DNA of 17,005 nt from CAZYVA01 sp964650695 (GCA_964650695.1 CAZYVA010000035.1:1-17005); one strand, 5' to 3'; counted from the stretch's first letter, positions 1-8,122 are shown. Notes: a model not told the origin generated them from the sequence alone. A program made the numbers and translations.

Positions 1-515
1 CCATCAAACCGATGGCTGACTGTTTTTGCCACCAAAGCCCCCGGAAGGGTTTCCCCCAAGGCAGTAAACTCCTGCCCCTGGACAGACAAGTCCGCGTAAA
101 AATCGACCCCCTTGTCCTCCGAGGCTCCCGTCTCCTCTATGCGCAGAGTGTACTCCCTTCCTTTGCATTGCTGAATCTGCGGGAAAGAAAACTTACACAA
201 CTTTTTGTCTTTAATGTCAACGGCTGCCTTTTCCCCTTCCCCCGCTACCTGCCCAGTATCGTCGATCAATTGATACTTCACCACTACGCCTGTATATTCG
301 CCTACCAACCCACATTTCATACTGATTCCGTCCAGCACATCTTCTTTGGAAACAAAGCTCTGCTCCAGGCTTCCGTCGTAAATGACTCCCGTATTTGCGT
401 AAGCATTTGTAAGTGTACCTATATTATATAACGGCTCTGTATTATCTACAAACGAATAAAAATACACCCCCACCAAGACAATGGCTATGAGTATGATCTT
501 TTTCAGGTTTTTCAT
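1..515 (-). CDS. membrane-anchored extracytoplasmic protein, 3' end outside the window
   Basis: An open frame of 171 codons starts at ATG 515 and runs off the left edge without a stop. GGAG at 530-527 lies 11 bases upstream of the ATG. The protein opens with a lysine-rich start (MKNLKK) and one hydrophobic segment (about residues 7-20, IILIAIVLVGVYFY), then a polar region rich in alternating beta-type residues, including SFVSKEDVLDGISMKCG and CKFSFPQIQQCKGREYTLRI. This fits a signal anchor followed by a beta-sandwich-like domain outside the membrane. It begins 35 bases after the exporter ATPase stop, so it is probably the next gene of the same operon. I do not recognise the family. Similar beta-rich segments occur in large membrane proteins of surface-glycan loci, so more transmembrane helices or a catalytic part may lie beyond the edge. 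Reality of the gene is well supported; function is open. Confidence 0.72.
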   Translation of the reverse strand, partial: MKNLKKIILIAIVLVGVYFYSFVDNTEPLYNIGTLTNAYANTGVIYDGSLEQSFVSKEDVLDGISMKCGLVGEYTGVVVKYQLIDDTGQVAGEGEKAAVDIKDKKLCKFSFPQIQQCKGREYTLRIEETGASEDKGVDFYADLSVQGQEFTALGETLPGALVAKTVSHRFD

Positions 516-550
516 CAACTCTTTATCTCCATTCCATAAGCAAAAACAGG

Positions 551-1285
551 CTACGCCTGGCTATACTCATCACAAATCTCTTTCGCCGTCCCGAACTTCC
601 TGACATTCCCTTTCTCCAGCCAGACCACCTTATTGCAGAGGCTTTTCACCTGGCTGATGCTGTGCGACACAAACAAAATCGTCGTTCCCTCGTCCATCAT
701 GTGATGGATCCTTGCCAGGCACTTTTCCTGGAACCGGAAGTCCCCTACCGAAAGCACTTCATCCACGATCAGGATATCCGGTATCCCGATCGTTGCGATC
801 GAAAACGCAAGCCTGGACAGCATGCCGGAGGAGAAATTTTTCACAGGTGTGTCCATAAAATCACGCAGCTCAGAAAATTCCACGATATCCTCATAGTGTT
901 CCGTGATCATCGCCCGGGGATACCCCATAAGCGCGCCGTTTAAAAATACATTTTCCCGCGCGGTCAGGTCAAAATCAAACCCCGCCCCCAACTCGATCAG
1001 TGGGGCCACCGTCCCGAATACATGGACGCTTCCTTTTGTCGGCTTCAGTACGCCCGCGATCACTTTCAGCATCGTACTTTTGCCACTTCCATTCAGCCCG
1101 ATCAAACCCAGCGCATCGCCTTTGACGACTTCAAAAGAGACCCCCTTCAAAGCCCAAAATTCCTCGATAGATACCTGCCTTTTGATGGACTTGATGATAT
1201 ATTCCTTGATACTGTCGATTTTCTCCGAAGACAGCGCAAAACGCATCGCCACGTCTTCCACAATGATCATCTTTTCCTTCGCCAT
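551..1285 (-). CDS. ABC transporter ATP-binding protein of polysaccharide exporter 2 (Wzt/RgpD-like, short form)
   Basis: A 244-residue cytoplasmic ATPase expected to power export of a lipid-linked polysaccharide with the permease just upstream. Seen directly: Walker A GLNGSGKST (63-71), signature SSGMLSR (152-158) in place of LSGGQ, Walker B ILIVDE (171-176) and the switch histidine H208. The SSGM signature and the VDEVLSVGD stretch are typical of the Wzt/TagH/RgpD polysaccharide branch of ABC ATPases. The protein stops soon after the nucleotide-binding domain, so it lacks the C-terminal glycan-recognition domain that some Wzt proteins carry. The start ATG 1285 follows AGGGGATGGC and lies 15 bases after the permease stop. 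Specificity cannot be read from the sequence; closeness to rml genes and GT2 enzymes suggests a rhamnose-containing chain (inference). Confidence 0.93.
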   Translation of the reverse strand: MAKEKMIIVEDVAMRFALSSEKIDSIKEYIIKSIKRQVSIEEFWALKGVSFEVVKGDALGLIGLNGSGKSTMLKVIAGVLKPTKGSVHVFGTVAPLIELGAGFDFDLTARENVFLNGALMGYPRAMITEHYEDIVEFSELRDFMDTPVKNFSSGMLSRLAFSIATIGIPDILIVDEVLSVGDFRFQEKCLARIHHMMDEGTTILFVSHSISQVKSLCNKVVWLEKGNVRKFGTAKEICDEYSQA

Positions 1286-1300
1286 GCCATCCCCTTATAC

Positions 1301-2080
1301 TTATAAATTCAGGATAAACTCATCCTGGCTTTTATAAAACACATACATTCCCAGCACCAGCATAATGACAGCTTCCAGCGCCCCCAAAGCGACCGGCCCG
1401 ATCCCGGGCAGAAGGTTATCCATCATGCATCCCCGAAACATCTCCAGATAATTCGTGAGTGGATTGAGCATCACGACTTTGTACAGCCAATCCGGCAAAA
1501 TCGACATCGGGTAAATCACCGGCGTCAAATACATCAGCCCCGTGATGAACACCGAGTACAGGTGCTGGATATCGCGGAACTTTACCGTGACCGCGGATAA
1601 AAACATTCCTACGCCCAGGCAGAAAGCCATCAGGAGCGCCATCGGGATCCACACAAGCAGAATCGGCCATTCCAACTCTATCCTGAGCGCCAGCATCACC
1701 AGTATCAGCGCGGCAAAAGACGCCAGCAGATTAATGATGCTTGACACCACCCTGGAAATCACAAACAGATATTTCGGCACATATATTTTTTTTATCAACG
1801 GCCCGTTCTGGATCACCGCGTTCATGGAGCTCGTTGTAGAATCCGAGAAAAAATTGAAGATCACCTGCCCGCTTAGCAGGTATATCGGGAAATTCTCCAC
1901 ATCAAATTTGAAAAGATTGGAGAATACGATCGACAAAATAATCATCATAAAAAGAGGGTTCAAAAGCGTCCAGAGCACACCCAGCACAGAACGCCTGTAC
2001 TTTACCTTGATGTCCCTGGCAACCAACTCCTCCAGCAAATTACGGTATTTAAGAAAGTTTTGTATGAAAACCGATAGCAT
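1301..2080 (-). CDS. ABC-2 type permease of polysaccharide exporter 2 (Wzm/RgpC-like)
   Basis: A 259-residue integral membrane protein with about six hydrophobic segments, of the ABC-2 permease family that moves lipid-linked polysaccharide across the cytoplasmic membrane. An amphipathic N-terminus (LEELVARDIKVKYRRSVLG) precedes the first membrane segment (LGVLWTLLNPLFMMIILSIV). The family-typical stretches VKFRDIQHLYSVF, GLMYLTPVIYPMS and LNPLTNYLEMFRG are present. Its ATPase partner follows directly, with a 15-base gap. Upstream the last GT2 gene stops at 2085, only 4 bases before this ATG, with AGGAG about 11 bases before the start. It is paralogous to the permease at 16049-16852 but clearly divergent from it, so it is not a recent duplicate. 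Confidence 0.93.
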   Translation of the reverse strand: MLSVFIQNFLKYRNLLEELVARDIKVKYRRSVLGVLWTLLNPLFMMIILSIVFSNLFKFDVENFPIYLLSGQVIFNFFSDSTTSSMNAVIQNGPLIKKIYVPKYLFVISRVVSSIINLLASFAALILVMLALRIELEWPILLVWIPMALLMAFCLGVGMFLSAVTVKFRDIQHLYSVFITGLMYLTPVIYPMSILPDWLYKVVMLNPLTNYLEMFRGCMMDNLLPGIGPVALGALEAVIMLVLGMYVFYKSQDEFILNL

Positions 2081-2084
2081 ATGC

Positions 2085-2930
2085 TTATGTTCTCCTGTTG
2101 CTTTTTCTCACCCATCTCATCCCGTCCCAAGCCCCCCGCGCCATGGCTGCAAGCTTTTTGGCGCGCTGTCTCTCGTACAGCAATGTTTTCACATATAAAA
2201 ACAAATATTTTGCCACCTCTTTACGATAGTTTATCACATTCCGGTGCATATGCAAATAATAAATCCCATTCCGCGCCATATAATATTTGCGGGACGGCGC
2301 ATGGTTCAGGCTGGTGACTCTCCTGCCAAGGAAGCAGTGGTTTTCCCCGCTGCCGATCTCGTGCAGCATCCATGCGTCATTGACACGGAGGATCCGGAAG
2401 CCGTGTTCTGCCAGCTTCGCGCAAAAGTCATAATCTACATAATCAATGAACAGCTCCTCCGTAAATCCGCCCGCAGCTTCCCACGCGCCTACCGAAGTCA
2501 GGGCGCCGGATGTAATGCACATCGGTACCCGCTCTGTTTTGCCGCTGTGCTTTTCAATCTGCGCATAATTGCGATCCTGGAGCAACGGGCACAGGATCCC
2601 CACCCTTTCTTCCTGCATGTACGGCGCGCATTTTTCCATAAAATCATCCGCACACACAGAGTCCTGATCCAGGGTCAGCACAAAGCCATAGCCGTTTTTT
2701 GCCGCGTACCGGAACATTTGATTGAGCGCCGCTGCCACGCCGCGGTTTTTTTTGTTTTGTATCAGCAAAACCTGCGGGTATTGATCGGAGAGCAGTTTCC
2801 GGATGGCGCCGGCATTCCAGGAGCCATTATCGATACACAGCACTTGATCAACCTGCGGGAGGACTGCGCCAATATTTTCTTTTAACCTTACCCATTCCGG
2901 CTCGTATAGCGTAATGCCCGCGATCGTCAT
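2085..2930 (-). CDS. family 2 glycosyltransferase, probable rhamnosyltransferase (RfbN/TIGR01556-like)
   Basis: A 281-residue GT-A fold glycosyltransferase, likely adding a sugar (probably rhamnose, by context) to a lipid-linked chain at the inner face of the membrane. From the chosen start: nucleotide-sugar region with IDNGS (33-37), NRGVAAALN (62-70), metal-binding LDQDS (87-91), acceptor-side GGFTEELFIDYVDYDFC (144-160) and a basic C-terminus that could touch the membrane. The opening (ITLYEPEWVRLKENI) and LDQDS resemble the bacterial rhamnosyltransferase family TIGR01556; this is recognition, not a search. ATG 2930 was chosen because it forms an ATGA overlap with the previous gene's stop (2929-2927) and begins exactly at the fold's first strand. 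The frame is open ten codons further upstream, but those codons lie inside the previous gene. Confidence 0.88.
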   Translation of the reverse strand: MTIAGITLYEPEWVRLKENIGAVLPQVDQVLCIDNGSWNAGAIRKLLSDQYPQVLLIQNKKNRGVAAALNQMFRYAAKNGYGFVLTLDQDSVCADDFMEKCAPYMQEERVGILCPLLQDRNYAQIEKHSGKTERVPMCITSGALTSVGAWEAAGGFTEELFIDYVDYDFCAKLAEHGFRILRVNDAWMLHEIGSGENHCFLGRRVTSLNHAPSRKYYMARNGIYYLHMHRNVINYRKEVAKYLFLYVKTLLYERQRAKKLAAMARGAWDGMRWVRKSNRRT

Positions 2931-3631
2931 CTTGCTTTCATCCTTTTCCCAAGTTCCCACAGGAACACCGCCCGGTTCCTTACCATTTTCCCCAGCGGAT
3001 GGCGTGACATGGCCGAAGCGTTGTCCCCGTGCCTGCGGTAATGGATCAACGCTTCATCCAAAAAAAAGCTTCCGCCACACAGGTCTCCCCACACGCCGAT
3101 CCACTGGTCATGCATCTCGATATTTTTCGGGATTGGAAGTATCCGGCCAAGCAGCTTTCTCCGAAACGCCATGCAGCAGCCGATATAGGAATTCTTCACA
3201 ATGTTTCTCGCCGCGCCGGGACCCGATCCTCTCCATTCAAAAAAAGACGGCATGGTTTTCCGGCCTTCTGCATCCATCATATCCGCATCGTGTACCACGA
3301 CCGAACATCCGGTTTTCTGGAAACATGCCAGCACCCGGTCTATTTTATCAGGTTCCCATACATCGTCCTGATCCGCCAGGAACAGGATATCTCCTCCTGC
3401 CCTTCGTACCACGGACTCAAAATTAGCGATCACCCCTGTACCTGGGCCATGGAGCAGGCGGATCCGGGGATCCTTTTTTCTATACTGGCAGAGAATCTCC
3501 CATGTATCGTCCGCAGACCCGTCGTCGGAAACCAGAAGCTCATCCTCCTGCTTCAGATTTGCCAAAATGGACTCGATCTGCTCTTTTAAGTATTTTTCCC
3601 CGTTATAGGTTGCCATACACACGGAATTCAT
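2927..3631 (-). CDS. family 2 glycosyltransferase, probable rhamnosyltransferase (RgpB/RfbF-type)
   Basis: A 234-residue GT2 enzyme of the short class common in rhamnan and streptococcal-type rhamnose polysaccharide loci. Seen from ATG 3631: MATYNGEKYLKEQI (6-19), VSDDGSADDT (34-43), metal-binding LADQDDVW (85-92), HDQW (164-167) and YRRHGDNAS near the C-terminus. The frame is open back to a TTG at 3700, but those 23 codons are unlike the family. ATG 3631 gives the canonical MNSVCMATYNGEKYL opening. Its Shine-Dalgarno is weak: AAAGGA lies about 12 bases upstream. It is preceded by a 120-base gap, the longest in the glycosyltransferase block, and overlaps the next gene by ATGA. The linkage made and the exact sugar cannot be told from sequence. 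Confidence 0.87.
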   Translation of the reverse strand: MNSVCMATYNGEKYLKEQIESILANLKQEDELLVSDDGSADDTWEILCQYRKKDPRIRLLHGPGTGVIANFESVVRRAGGDILFLADQDDVWEPDKIDRVLACFQKTGCSVVVHDADMMDAEGRKTMPSFFEWRGSGPGAARNIVKNSYIGCCMAFRRKLLGRILPIPKNIEMHDQWIGVWGDLCGGSFFLDEALIHYRRHGDNASAMSRHPLGKMVRNRAVFLWELGKRMKAR

Positions 3632-3751
3632 GATACGCCATATTCCTTTCCCGGTTCCGCTTTTCCAGATGCTCTCCCCACGCAGTCCCTCTTTCAGCAA
3701 ACCGTTGCATCACCGGATTTTGGAAGATGGCTTTCACCCCTCCTCCACCGG

Positions 3752-4519
3752 TCAGGAAAAGCCCCATTTCCGGAAATACTTACACATAGAGACAATATGC
3801 GCTTTCAAAAGCCGGAATTCTTTGTGCGATCCTTTTTCCCATCTATGCTCCACCGACGCGCCCGGATAATACATCAGCTTGGAAATCCGGTTCAGCCTCC
3901 GGCACAGGTCGGCATCCTCCATATACATAAAAAAACGGTCGTCAAAACCGCCAAGCCTGCAAAAAAGCTCTGTCCGTATGATAAAAAAACTCCCCTGCGC
4001 AAAAGGCACCCGGAAAGGTTTTGTGTAATCCTGCTCCTGCATGGTATGGTAATCTTTCCTTTTTTGGAAGCCTTTTTTGACAAACATCCGAAGAAACATA
4101 TCCCAGAGGGTCGGATCTCTCCGGTACGCCCTCTGCAGCTCCCCTTCTGGGGTGAGAAGCCGCGGGATCACCATTCCCACTTCCGGGCGCCGGTCCATAT
4201 ACTGGATCATCTTCCCGCAGGCGTCTTCGTGGAACAGGATATCAGGATTGGCAACCGCGTGGTAGTCGGAATCAACGACTGAAAGTGCATAGTTATGGGC
4301 TTTCCCGAAGCCCTCGTTCCTTTTCATGGAATGGTAGCGCACATCCGGGTATCTGTCCGTCAGTTCCCGGTATTTGTAAGGTTCGTCCGCATTATCAATG
4401 ATATAAATCTCTTTTGCCAGCTTTACCGGGGTATGCTCTTCTACCGAGTGAATCAGCTTTTTCACATCTTTTTCATTGTGATAAGTGACGATAGACATAC
4501 TCAACCGCACATGCCCCAT
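3752..4519 (-). CDS. family 2 glycosyltransferase, WbbL-like probable rhamnosyltransferase
   Basis: A 255-residue GT-A glycosyltransferase. Seen from ATG 4519: SIVTYHNEKDVKKL, the IIDNAD stretch, KRNEGFGKAHNYA (66-78), DxD-equivalent NPDI (91-94), VIPRLLTPEGELQRAYRRDP, and the acceptor-site GGFDDRFFMYMEDADLCRR with its acidic pair. The NPD metal site and PRLLTPEGELQRA are typical of the WbbL rhamnosyltransferase group, which fits its position directly after rmlC. The frame is open to a TTG at 4525, but ATG 4519 has GGAG seven bases upstream and was chosen. It begins 22 bases after the rmlC stop. The sugar is inferred from the neighbours; another dTDP- or UDP-sugar cannot be excluded. Confidence 0.88.
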   Translation of the reverse strand: MGHVRLSMSIVTYHNEKDVKKLIHSVEEHTPVKLAKEIYIIDNADEPYKYRELTDRYPDVRYHSMKRNEGFGKAHNYALSVVDSDYHAVANPDILFHEDACGKMIQYMDRRPEVGMVIPRLLTPEGELQRAYRRDPTLWDMFLRMFVKKGFQKRKDYHTMQEQDYTKPFRVPFAQGSFFIIRTELFCRLGGFDDRFFMYMEDADLCRRLNRISKLMYYPGASVEHRWEKGSHKEFRLLKAHIVSMCKYFRKWGFS

Positions 4520-4541
4520 AACCAAGCTCCTTTATCCAGCG

Positions 4542-5144
4542 TCAGAATTTGAATGCTTCTTTCAGTCCTGGCCACTTCTGGTCTTTCCCGCTCAAATTCA
4601 GCGGCGTGCCGTCCGCAAGCGTATATCCCTCTCCGCTTGCGCTTCCCGGATAGCTGCCCGTAAGCTGCGGCCACGCAATGCCAATCTCCGGGTCGTTCCA
4701 CGCCAGCCCGCCTTCATCCCCCGGACGGTAAAAATCCGTGCATTTATAGCAGAACTCCGCCATCTCGCTCAGCACCAGAAACCCGTGCGCGAAGCCGGGG
4801 CTGATATAAAATTGCTTCTTATTTTCTTCGGTCAGCTCCATGCCAAACCATTGCCCATACGTCCCGCTGCCAACACGGAGATCCACCGCCACGTCAAACA
4901 CACTGCCCTTCAATGCCCGTACAAGCTTCCCCTGCGGATACTGTTTCTGATAGTGCAGCCCCCGCAGCACGCCTTTGGCAGACATGCTCTGGTTATCCTG
5001 CACAAACACCATGTCCAACCCGTTCTCCTGCATGTCCCTTTGGTTGTATGTCTCCATAAAATAACCCCGGCTGTCCCCATGGACCGCCGGTTCGATGATA
5101 TAAAGCCCTTCTATCGGGCATTTTGTCACTGTGATCTGTCCCAT
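4542..5144 (-). CDS. rmlC: dTDP-4-dehydrorhamnose 3,5-epimerase
   Basis: Third step of dTDP-L-rhamnose synthesis: epimerises C3 and C5 of the 4-keto-6-deoxyglucose intermediate, in the cytoplasm. The 200 residues match the usual cupin enzyme: FVQDNQSMSAKGVLRGLHYQ (47-66) with the catalytic base H64, PGFAHGF (116-122), and YKCTDFY (133-139) with the conserved tyrosine. The C-terminal 40 residues after WNDPEIGIAWP (149-159) form a slightly longer tail than in the proteobacterial enzymes. The start ATG 5144 has GGGAG about 8 bases upstream. It lies after rmlD across a 73-base gap holding an inverted repeat, giving the transcription order rmlA-rmlB-rmlD-rmlC. All residues expected for activity appear intact. 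Confidence 0.96.
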   Translation of the reverse strand: MGQITVTKCPIEGLYIIEPAVHGDSRGYFMETYNQRDMQENGLDMVFVQDNQSMSAKGVLRGLHYQKQYPQGKLVRALKGSVFDVAVDLRVGSGTYGQWFGMELTEENKKQFYISPGFAHGFLVLSEMAEFCYKCTDFYRPGDEGGLAWNDPEIGIAWPQLTGSYPGSASGEGYTLADGTPLNLSGKDQKWPGLKEAFKF

Positions 5145-5163
5145 TTTTGCGCTCCCTGTTCGT

Positions 5164-5202
5164 ATAACCCACGGTACGTAGGCAAGTGAAACGTAAGGTT
5201 AT
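5164..5202 (-). repeat. inverted repeat in the rmlD-rmlC gap
   Basis: Arms ATAACC and GGTTAT at 5164-5169 and 5197-5202 are perfectly complementary, separated by 27 bases. An inner partial pairing (TACG with CGTA) is possible. No T-run follows, so it is not a Rho-independent terminator. It may be an RNA structure between rmlD and rmlC, or chance; a six-base stem with a long loop is weak evidence. Confidence 0.3.
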
Positions 5203-5217
5203 TTCGATTCGATCATA

Positions 5218-6132
5218 CTAATATTCAATCAGCTTCAAATACCGGCTCACGGCATCTTGCCATGTTGGAAGCGGACGGAACCCATTCTCCACGATCTTGC
5301 TGCGGTCCAGCCTGCTGTTGAATGGCCTGGCCGCTTTTGACAGGCCGTATTCTTCCGTTGTCACCGGGATCACCTTTGTCTTATAACCGGCCTGGCGGAA
5401 AATCTCACAGGTGAAATCATACCAGGAAATATACCCGCCCTCGTTCGTCACATGGTAATATCCGTATTTCTCCGTCTCAACCATATCTACCAGAAGCCTT
5501 GCAAGGTCATAGGTATACGTCGGCGTCCCGATCTGGTCGTTGACGACCCGCACCGTATCGTGGGTTTTCCCCGCGTTTAACATCGTCTTGATAAAATTCT
5601 TTCCATTGACGCCAAACACCCATGCGATCCTCACAATAAAATATTTCTCCAGTGCGTCCGCTACCGCAAGCTCCCCTTCCAGCTTGGTCTGCCCGTATAC
5701 ATTCATCGGTTTATAATCCTTGCAGTCCGGCTTCCAGGGTTCGCTCCCCTGCCCGTCAAACACATAATCCGTACTGAGATAGACCATTTTTGCATCCAGC
5801 TCTTTACATGCCCTGGCAATATGGGCGGCGCCGCCTGCGTTGATCGCGCGTACTTTTTCCACTTTATCGTCATCCTCCGCCATATCCACCGCTGTCCATG
5901 CCGCACAGTGTACCGCCACGTCCGGCCGCACATTTTCCATCACTTCCGCAACGGCTGCGGCATCCGTGATATCCAGAGGGATATACGGCATGTCCGCCAC
6001 GGGCGTGCCATCCTGCACGCCGCTGTATGCCGGCGCGAGATCACTGCCGACCCCTTCATATCCACGCTTTGCCAATTCATTCATCACATCGTGTCCCAAC
6101 TGGCCGCCTACGCCTGTCACAAATACTTTCAT
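5218..6132 (-). CDS. rmlD: dTDP-4-dehydrorhamnose reductase
   Basis: Last step of dTDP-L-rhamnose synthesis: NAD(P)H-dependent reduction of the C4 keto group. The 304-residue protein has the Rossmann opening VTGVGGQLG (5-13), HCAAWTAVDMAEDD (75-88), STDYVFDG (120-127), and the short-chain dehydrogenase catalytic pair Y146/K150 in YGQTK. RIAWVFG and DQIGTPTYT are also typical of RmlD. The frame is open to a GTG at 6138, but ATG 6132 lies 5 bases after GGGAGGG (6144-6138) and opens MKVFVTG as in the family, so it was chosen. It follows rmlB by 18 bases, which hold the ribosome binding site. It appears intact. Confidence 0.95.
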   Translation of the reverse strand: MKVFVTGVGGQLGHDVMNELAKRGYEGVGSDLAPAYSGVQDGTPVADMPYIPLDITDAAAVAEVMENVRPDVAVHCAAWTAVDMAEDDDKVEKVRAINAGGAAHIARACKELDAKMVYLSTDYVFDGQGSEPWKPDCKDYKPMNVYGQTKLEGELAVADALEKYFIVRIAWVFGVNGKNFIKTMLNAGKTHDTVRVVNDQIGTPTYTYDLARLLVDMVETEKYGYYHVTNEGGYISWYDFTCEIFRQAGYKTKVIPVTTEEYGLSKAARPFNSRLDRSKIVENGFRPLPTWQDAVSRYLKLIEY

Positions 6133-6150
6133 TGCCACCCTCCCTGAATG

Positions 6151-7173
6151 TTACCGGTTTCCATACATCTTTTCATAATAGTCCTGATACTCCCCGCTGA
6201 TGATCGTCTCCCACCATTCGCGGTTGTCCAGATACCACTGGATGGTCTTCTGGATCCCATCCTCAAACTTCGTCTCCGGAAGCCACCCCAACTCACGGTG
6301 GATCTTCGACGGGTCAATCGCATAACGCATATCATGGCCCTTCCGGTCAGCGACATAAGTAATCAGGCTTTCCGGCTTTCCAAGCGTCCGGCAGATGATT
6401 CTGACAATATCGATATTCCTCATCTCGTTGTGTCCGCCAATGTTATAGACTTCCCCTTCCCTGCCCTTATGGATCACCAGGTCGATCGCTTTGCAGTGGT
6501 CTTCCACATACAGCCAATCCCTGACGTTTTTCCCTTCGCCGTATACCGGGAGCGGCTTGTCCGCCAGCGCATTCGCGATCATGAGCGGTATGAGCTTTTC
6601 CGGGAAATGATATGGGCCGTAGTTATTGGAGCAGCGGCTGATCGTCACAGGCAGGCCGTATGTCCGGTAGTATGCCTGCACAAGAAGGTCTGCCGACGCC
6701 TTCGAGCTGCTGTAAGGGGAACTGGCATGGATCGGTGTCTCCTCCGTGAAAAACAGGTCCGGCCGATCCAGCGGAAGATCCCCGTACACTTCATCCGTCG
6801 ATACCTGGTGGTATCTTTGGATGCCGTACTTACGGCAGGCATCCATCAGCACCGCCGTCCCCATGATATTCGTCTGCAAAAAAATGCCCGGATCTTCGAT
6901 CGAGCGGTCCACATGGGATTCCGCCGCGAAATTGACGATCATATCCGGCTTTTCTTCTTCAAACAGCCGGTACACATCCCCGCGGCTGCAGATATCCGCC
7001 TTCACAAAACGGAACCGGGGGTTGTCCATCACTGGCGCCAGCGTGGACAGGTTGCCCGCGTAAGTCAGCTTATCCAGGCAGACGACCCGGTAATCCGGGT
7101 ATTTGCCAAGTATGTGGAACACAAAATTGGAACCGATAAACCCGGCGCCGCCGGTCACAATCATCGTCATCAT
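6151..7173 (-). CDS. rmlB: dTDP-glucose 4,6-dehydratase
   Basis: Second step of dTDP-L-rhamnose synthesis: converts dTDP-glucose to dTDP-4-keto-6-deoxyglucose using bound NAD. From ATG 7173 the protein has 340 residues, the normal size for RmlB. Seen: dinucleotide-binding GGAGFIG (8-14), NFAAESHVDRSI (81-92), active-site TDEVYG (126-131), catalytic Y154 and K158 in SPYSSSK, and SRCSNNYGPYHFPEKLIP. The frame is open to an ATG at 7203, but that adds ten arginine-rich residues with no ribosome binding site. AGGAGG at 7186-7181 sits 7 bases before ATG 7173, which decides the start. RmlA stops at 7205, so the two genes are tightly linked. Confidence 0.96.
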   Translation of the reverse strand: MMTMIVTGGAGFIGSNFVFHILGKYPDYRVVCLDKLTYAGNLSTLAPVMDNPRFRFVKADICSRGDVYRLFEEEKPDMIVNFAAESHVDRSIEDPGIFLQTNIMGTAVLMDACRKYGIQRYHQVSTDEVYGDLPLDRPDLFFTEETPIHASSPYSSSKASADLLVQAYYRTYGLPVTISRCSNNYGPYHFPEKLIPLMIANALADKPLPVYGEGKNVRDWLYVEDHCKAIDLVIHKGREGEVYNIGGHNEMRNIDIVRIICRTLGKPESLITYVADRKGHDMRYAIDPSKIHRELGWLPETKFEDGIQKTIQWYLDNREWWETIISGEYQDYYEKMYGNR

Positions 7174-7204
7174 CTCAAATCCTCCTCGTCTTCGGATCCG
7201 CATA

Positions 7205-8101
7205 TCAGCGGAGCGCGTCCATATATTTCCCGTCCAGCACGTCTTTCAGGTAATGCCCGTACTGGTTTTTTTTCAGCGCTTCATATACGTTCCATACATC
7301 CTCTCTGGAAATCCATCCATTGAGATAGGCGATCTCTTCCAGGCAAGCAATTTTCCGGTGCTGATGGTTCTCCACCGTCATGACAAAATTGGTCGCCTCC
7401 GCCAGGCTTTCATGCGTGCCGGTATCCAGCCAGGTAAAGCCTTGCCCAAGCAACTCCACATTCAACGATCCATCCTCCAGGTAGATGCGGTTCAAATCCG
7501 TGATCTCAAGCTCGCCTCTGGCGGACGGTTTTAAACTCTTTGCATATTCTACAACACGGTGGTCGTAAAAGTAAAGCCCTGTCACGCAATAATTACTCTT
7601 TGGGTGCGCCGGTTTTTCTTCAATCGAGATGGCGTGCCCGCTCTGGTCAAACTCTACAATGCCAAACCGTTCCGGGTCGTCCACATAATAGCCAAACACC
7701 GTCGCGCCTTTCCCGCTTTCCGCATTTTCCACCGCCGCCTCCAGACGTTTTTTCAAGCCATGGCCGGCAAAAATATTGTCGCCCAGCACCATGGCGACCG
7801 GCTCATCCTTGATGAACCCTGCCCCAATCAGGAACGCCTGCGCCAGCCCGTCCGGCGATGGCTGCACCGCGTAACTCAGTTCCACGCCAAACTGCCGTCC
7901 GTCCCCTAAAAGTTCCTGGAACCTCGGCGTATCTTGCGGCGTGGAAATAATCAAGATCTCCCGGATCCCTGCATTCATAAGCACCGACATCGGATAATAA
8001 ATCATCGGCTTGTCGTAAATGGGGAGCAATTGTTTTGAAGTGACTTTCGTGAGTGGATACAGCCTCGTCCCCGAACCACCCGCTAAAATGATTCCTCTCA
8101 T
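7205..8101 (-). CDS. rmlA: glucose-1-phosphate thymidylyltransferase
   Basis: First step of dTDP-L-rhamnose synthesis: joins dTTP and glucose-1-phosphate. The 298 residues match the usual length. Seen: nucleotide-binding GGSGTRLYP (8-16), SKQLLPIYDKPMIYYP (22-37), QPSPDGLAQA, the metal-site stretch LGDNIFAGHG, and EEKPAHPKSNYCVTGLYFYD. GGAGG lies about 6 bases before ATG 8101. It follows the initiating transferase gene by 21 bases and leads the rml set. Whether glucose-1-phosphate also feeds other steps here cannot be seen. Confidence 0.97.
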   Translation of the reverse strand: MRGIILAGGSGTRLYPLTKVTSKQLLPIYDKPMIYYPMSVLMNAGIREILIISTPQDTPRFQELLGDGRQFGVELSYAVQPSPDGLAQAFLIGAGFIKDEPVAMVLGDNIFAGHGLKKRLEAAVENAESGKGATVFGYYVDDPERFGIVEFDQSGHAISIEEKPAHPKSNYCVTGLYFYDHRVVEYAKSLKPSARGELEITDLNRIYLEDGSLNVELLGQGFTWLDTGTHESLAEATNFVMTVENHQHRKIACLEEIAYLNGWISREDVWNVYEALKKNQYGHYLKDVLDGKYMDALR

Positions 8102-8122
8102 AAAATCCCTCCTGGTTTTTAT

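Noticed and set aside
190..222. TTGACA inside the left-edge gene with a 17-base spacer
   Set aside because: The -10 position reads TGTAAG, too far from TATAAT, and the site is inside a coding region.
12..431. 139-codon plus-strand open frame
   Set aside because: It lies opposite the better-supported partial minus-strand gene, has no family features, and no other plus-strand gene is supported in the window.
5203..5240. Possible promoter at the rmlD end (TTGAAG and TATGAT)
   Set aside because: The spacer is only 15 bases and the -35 has two mismatches; much weaker than the three promoters called.
6148..7323. 391-codon plus-strand open frame
   Set aside because: It is the antisense shadow of rmlB, whose motifs are complete. 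The plus-strand translation is rich in His, Arg and Pro with no recognisable domain.
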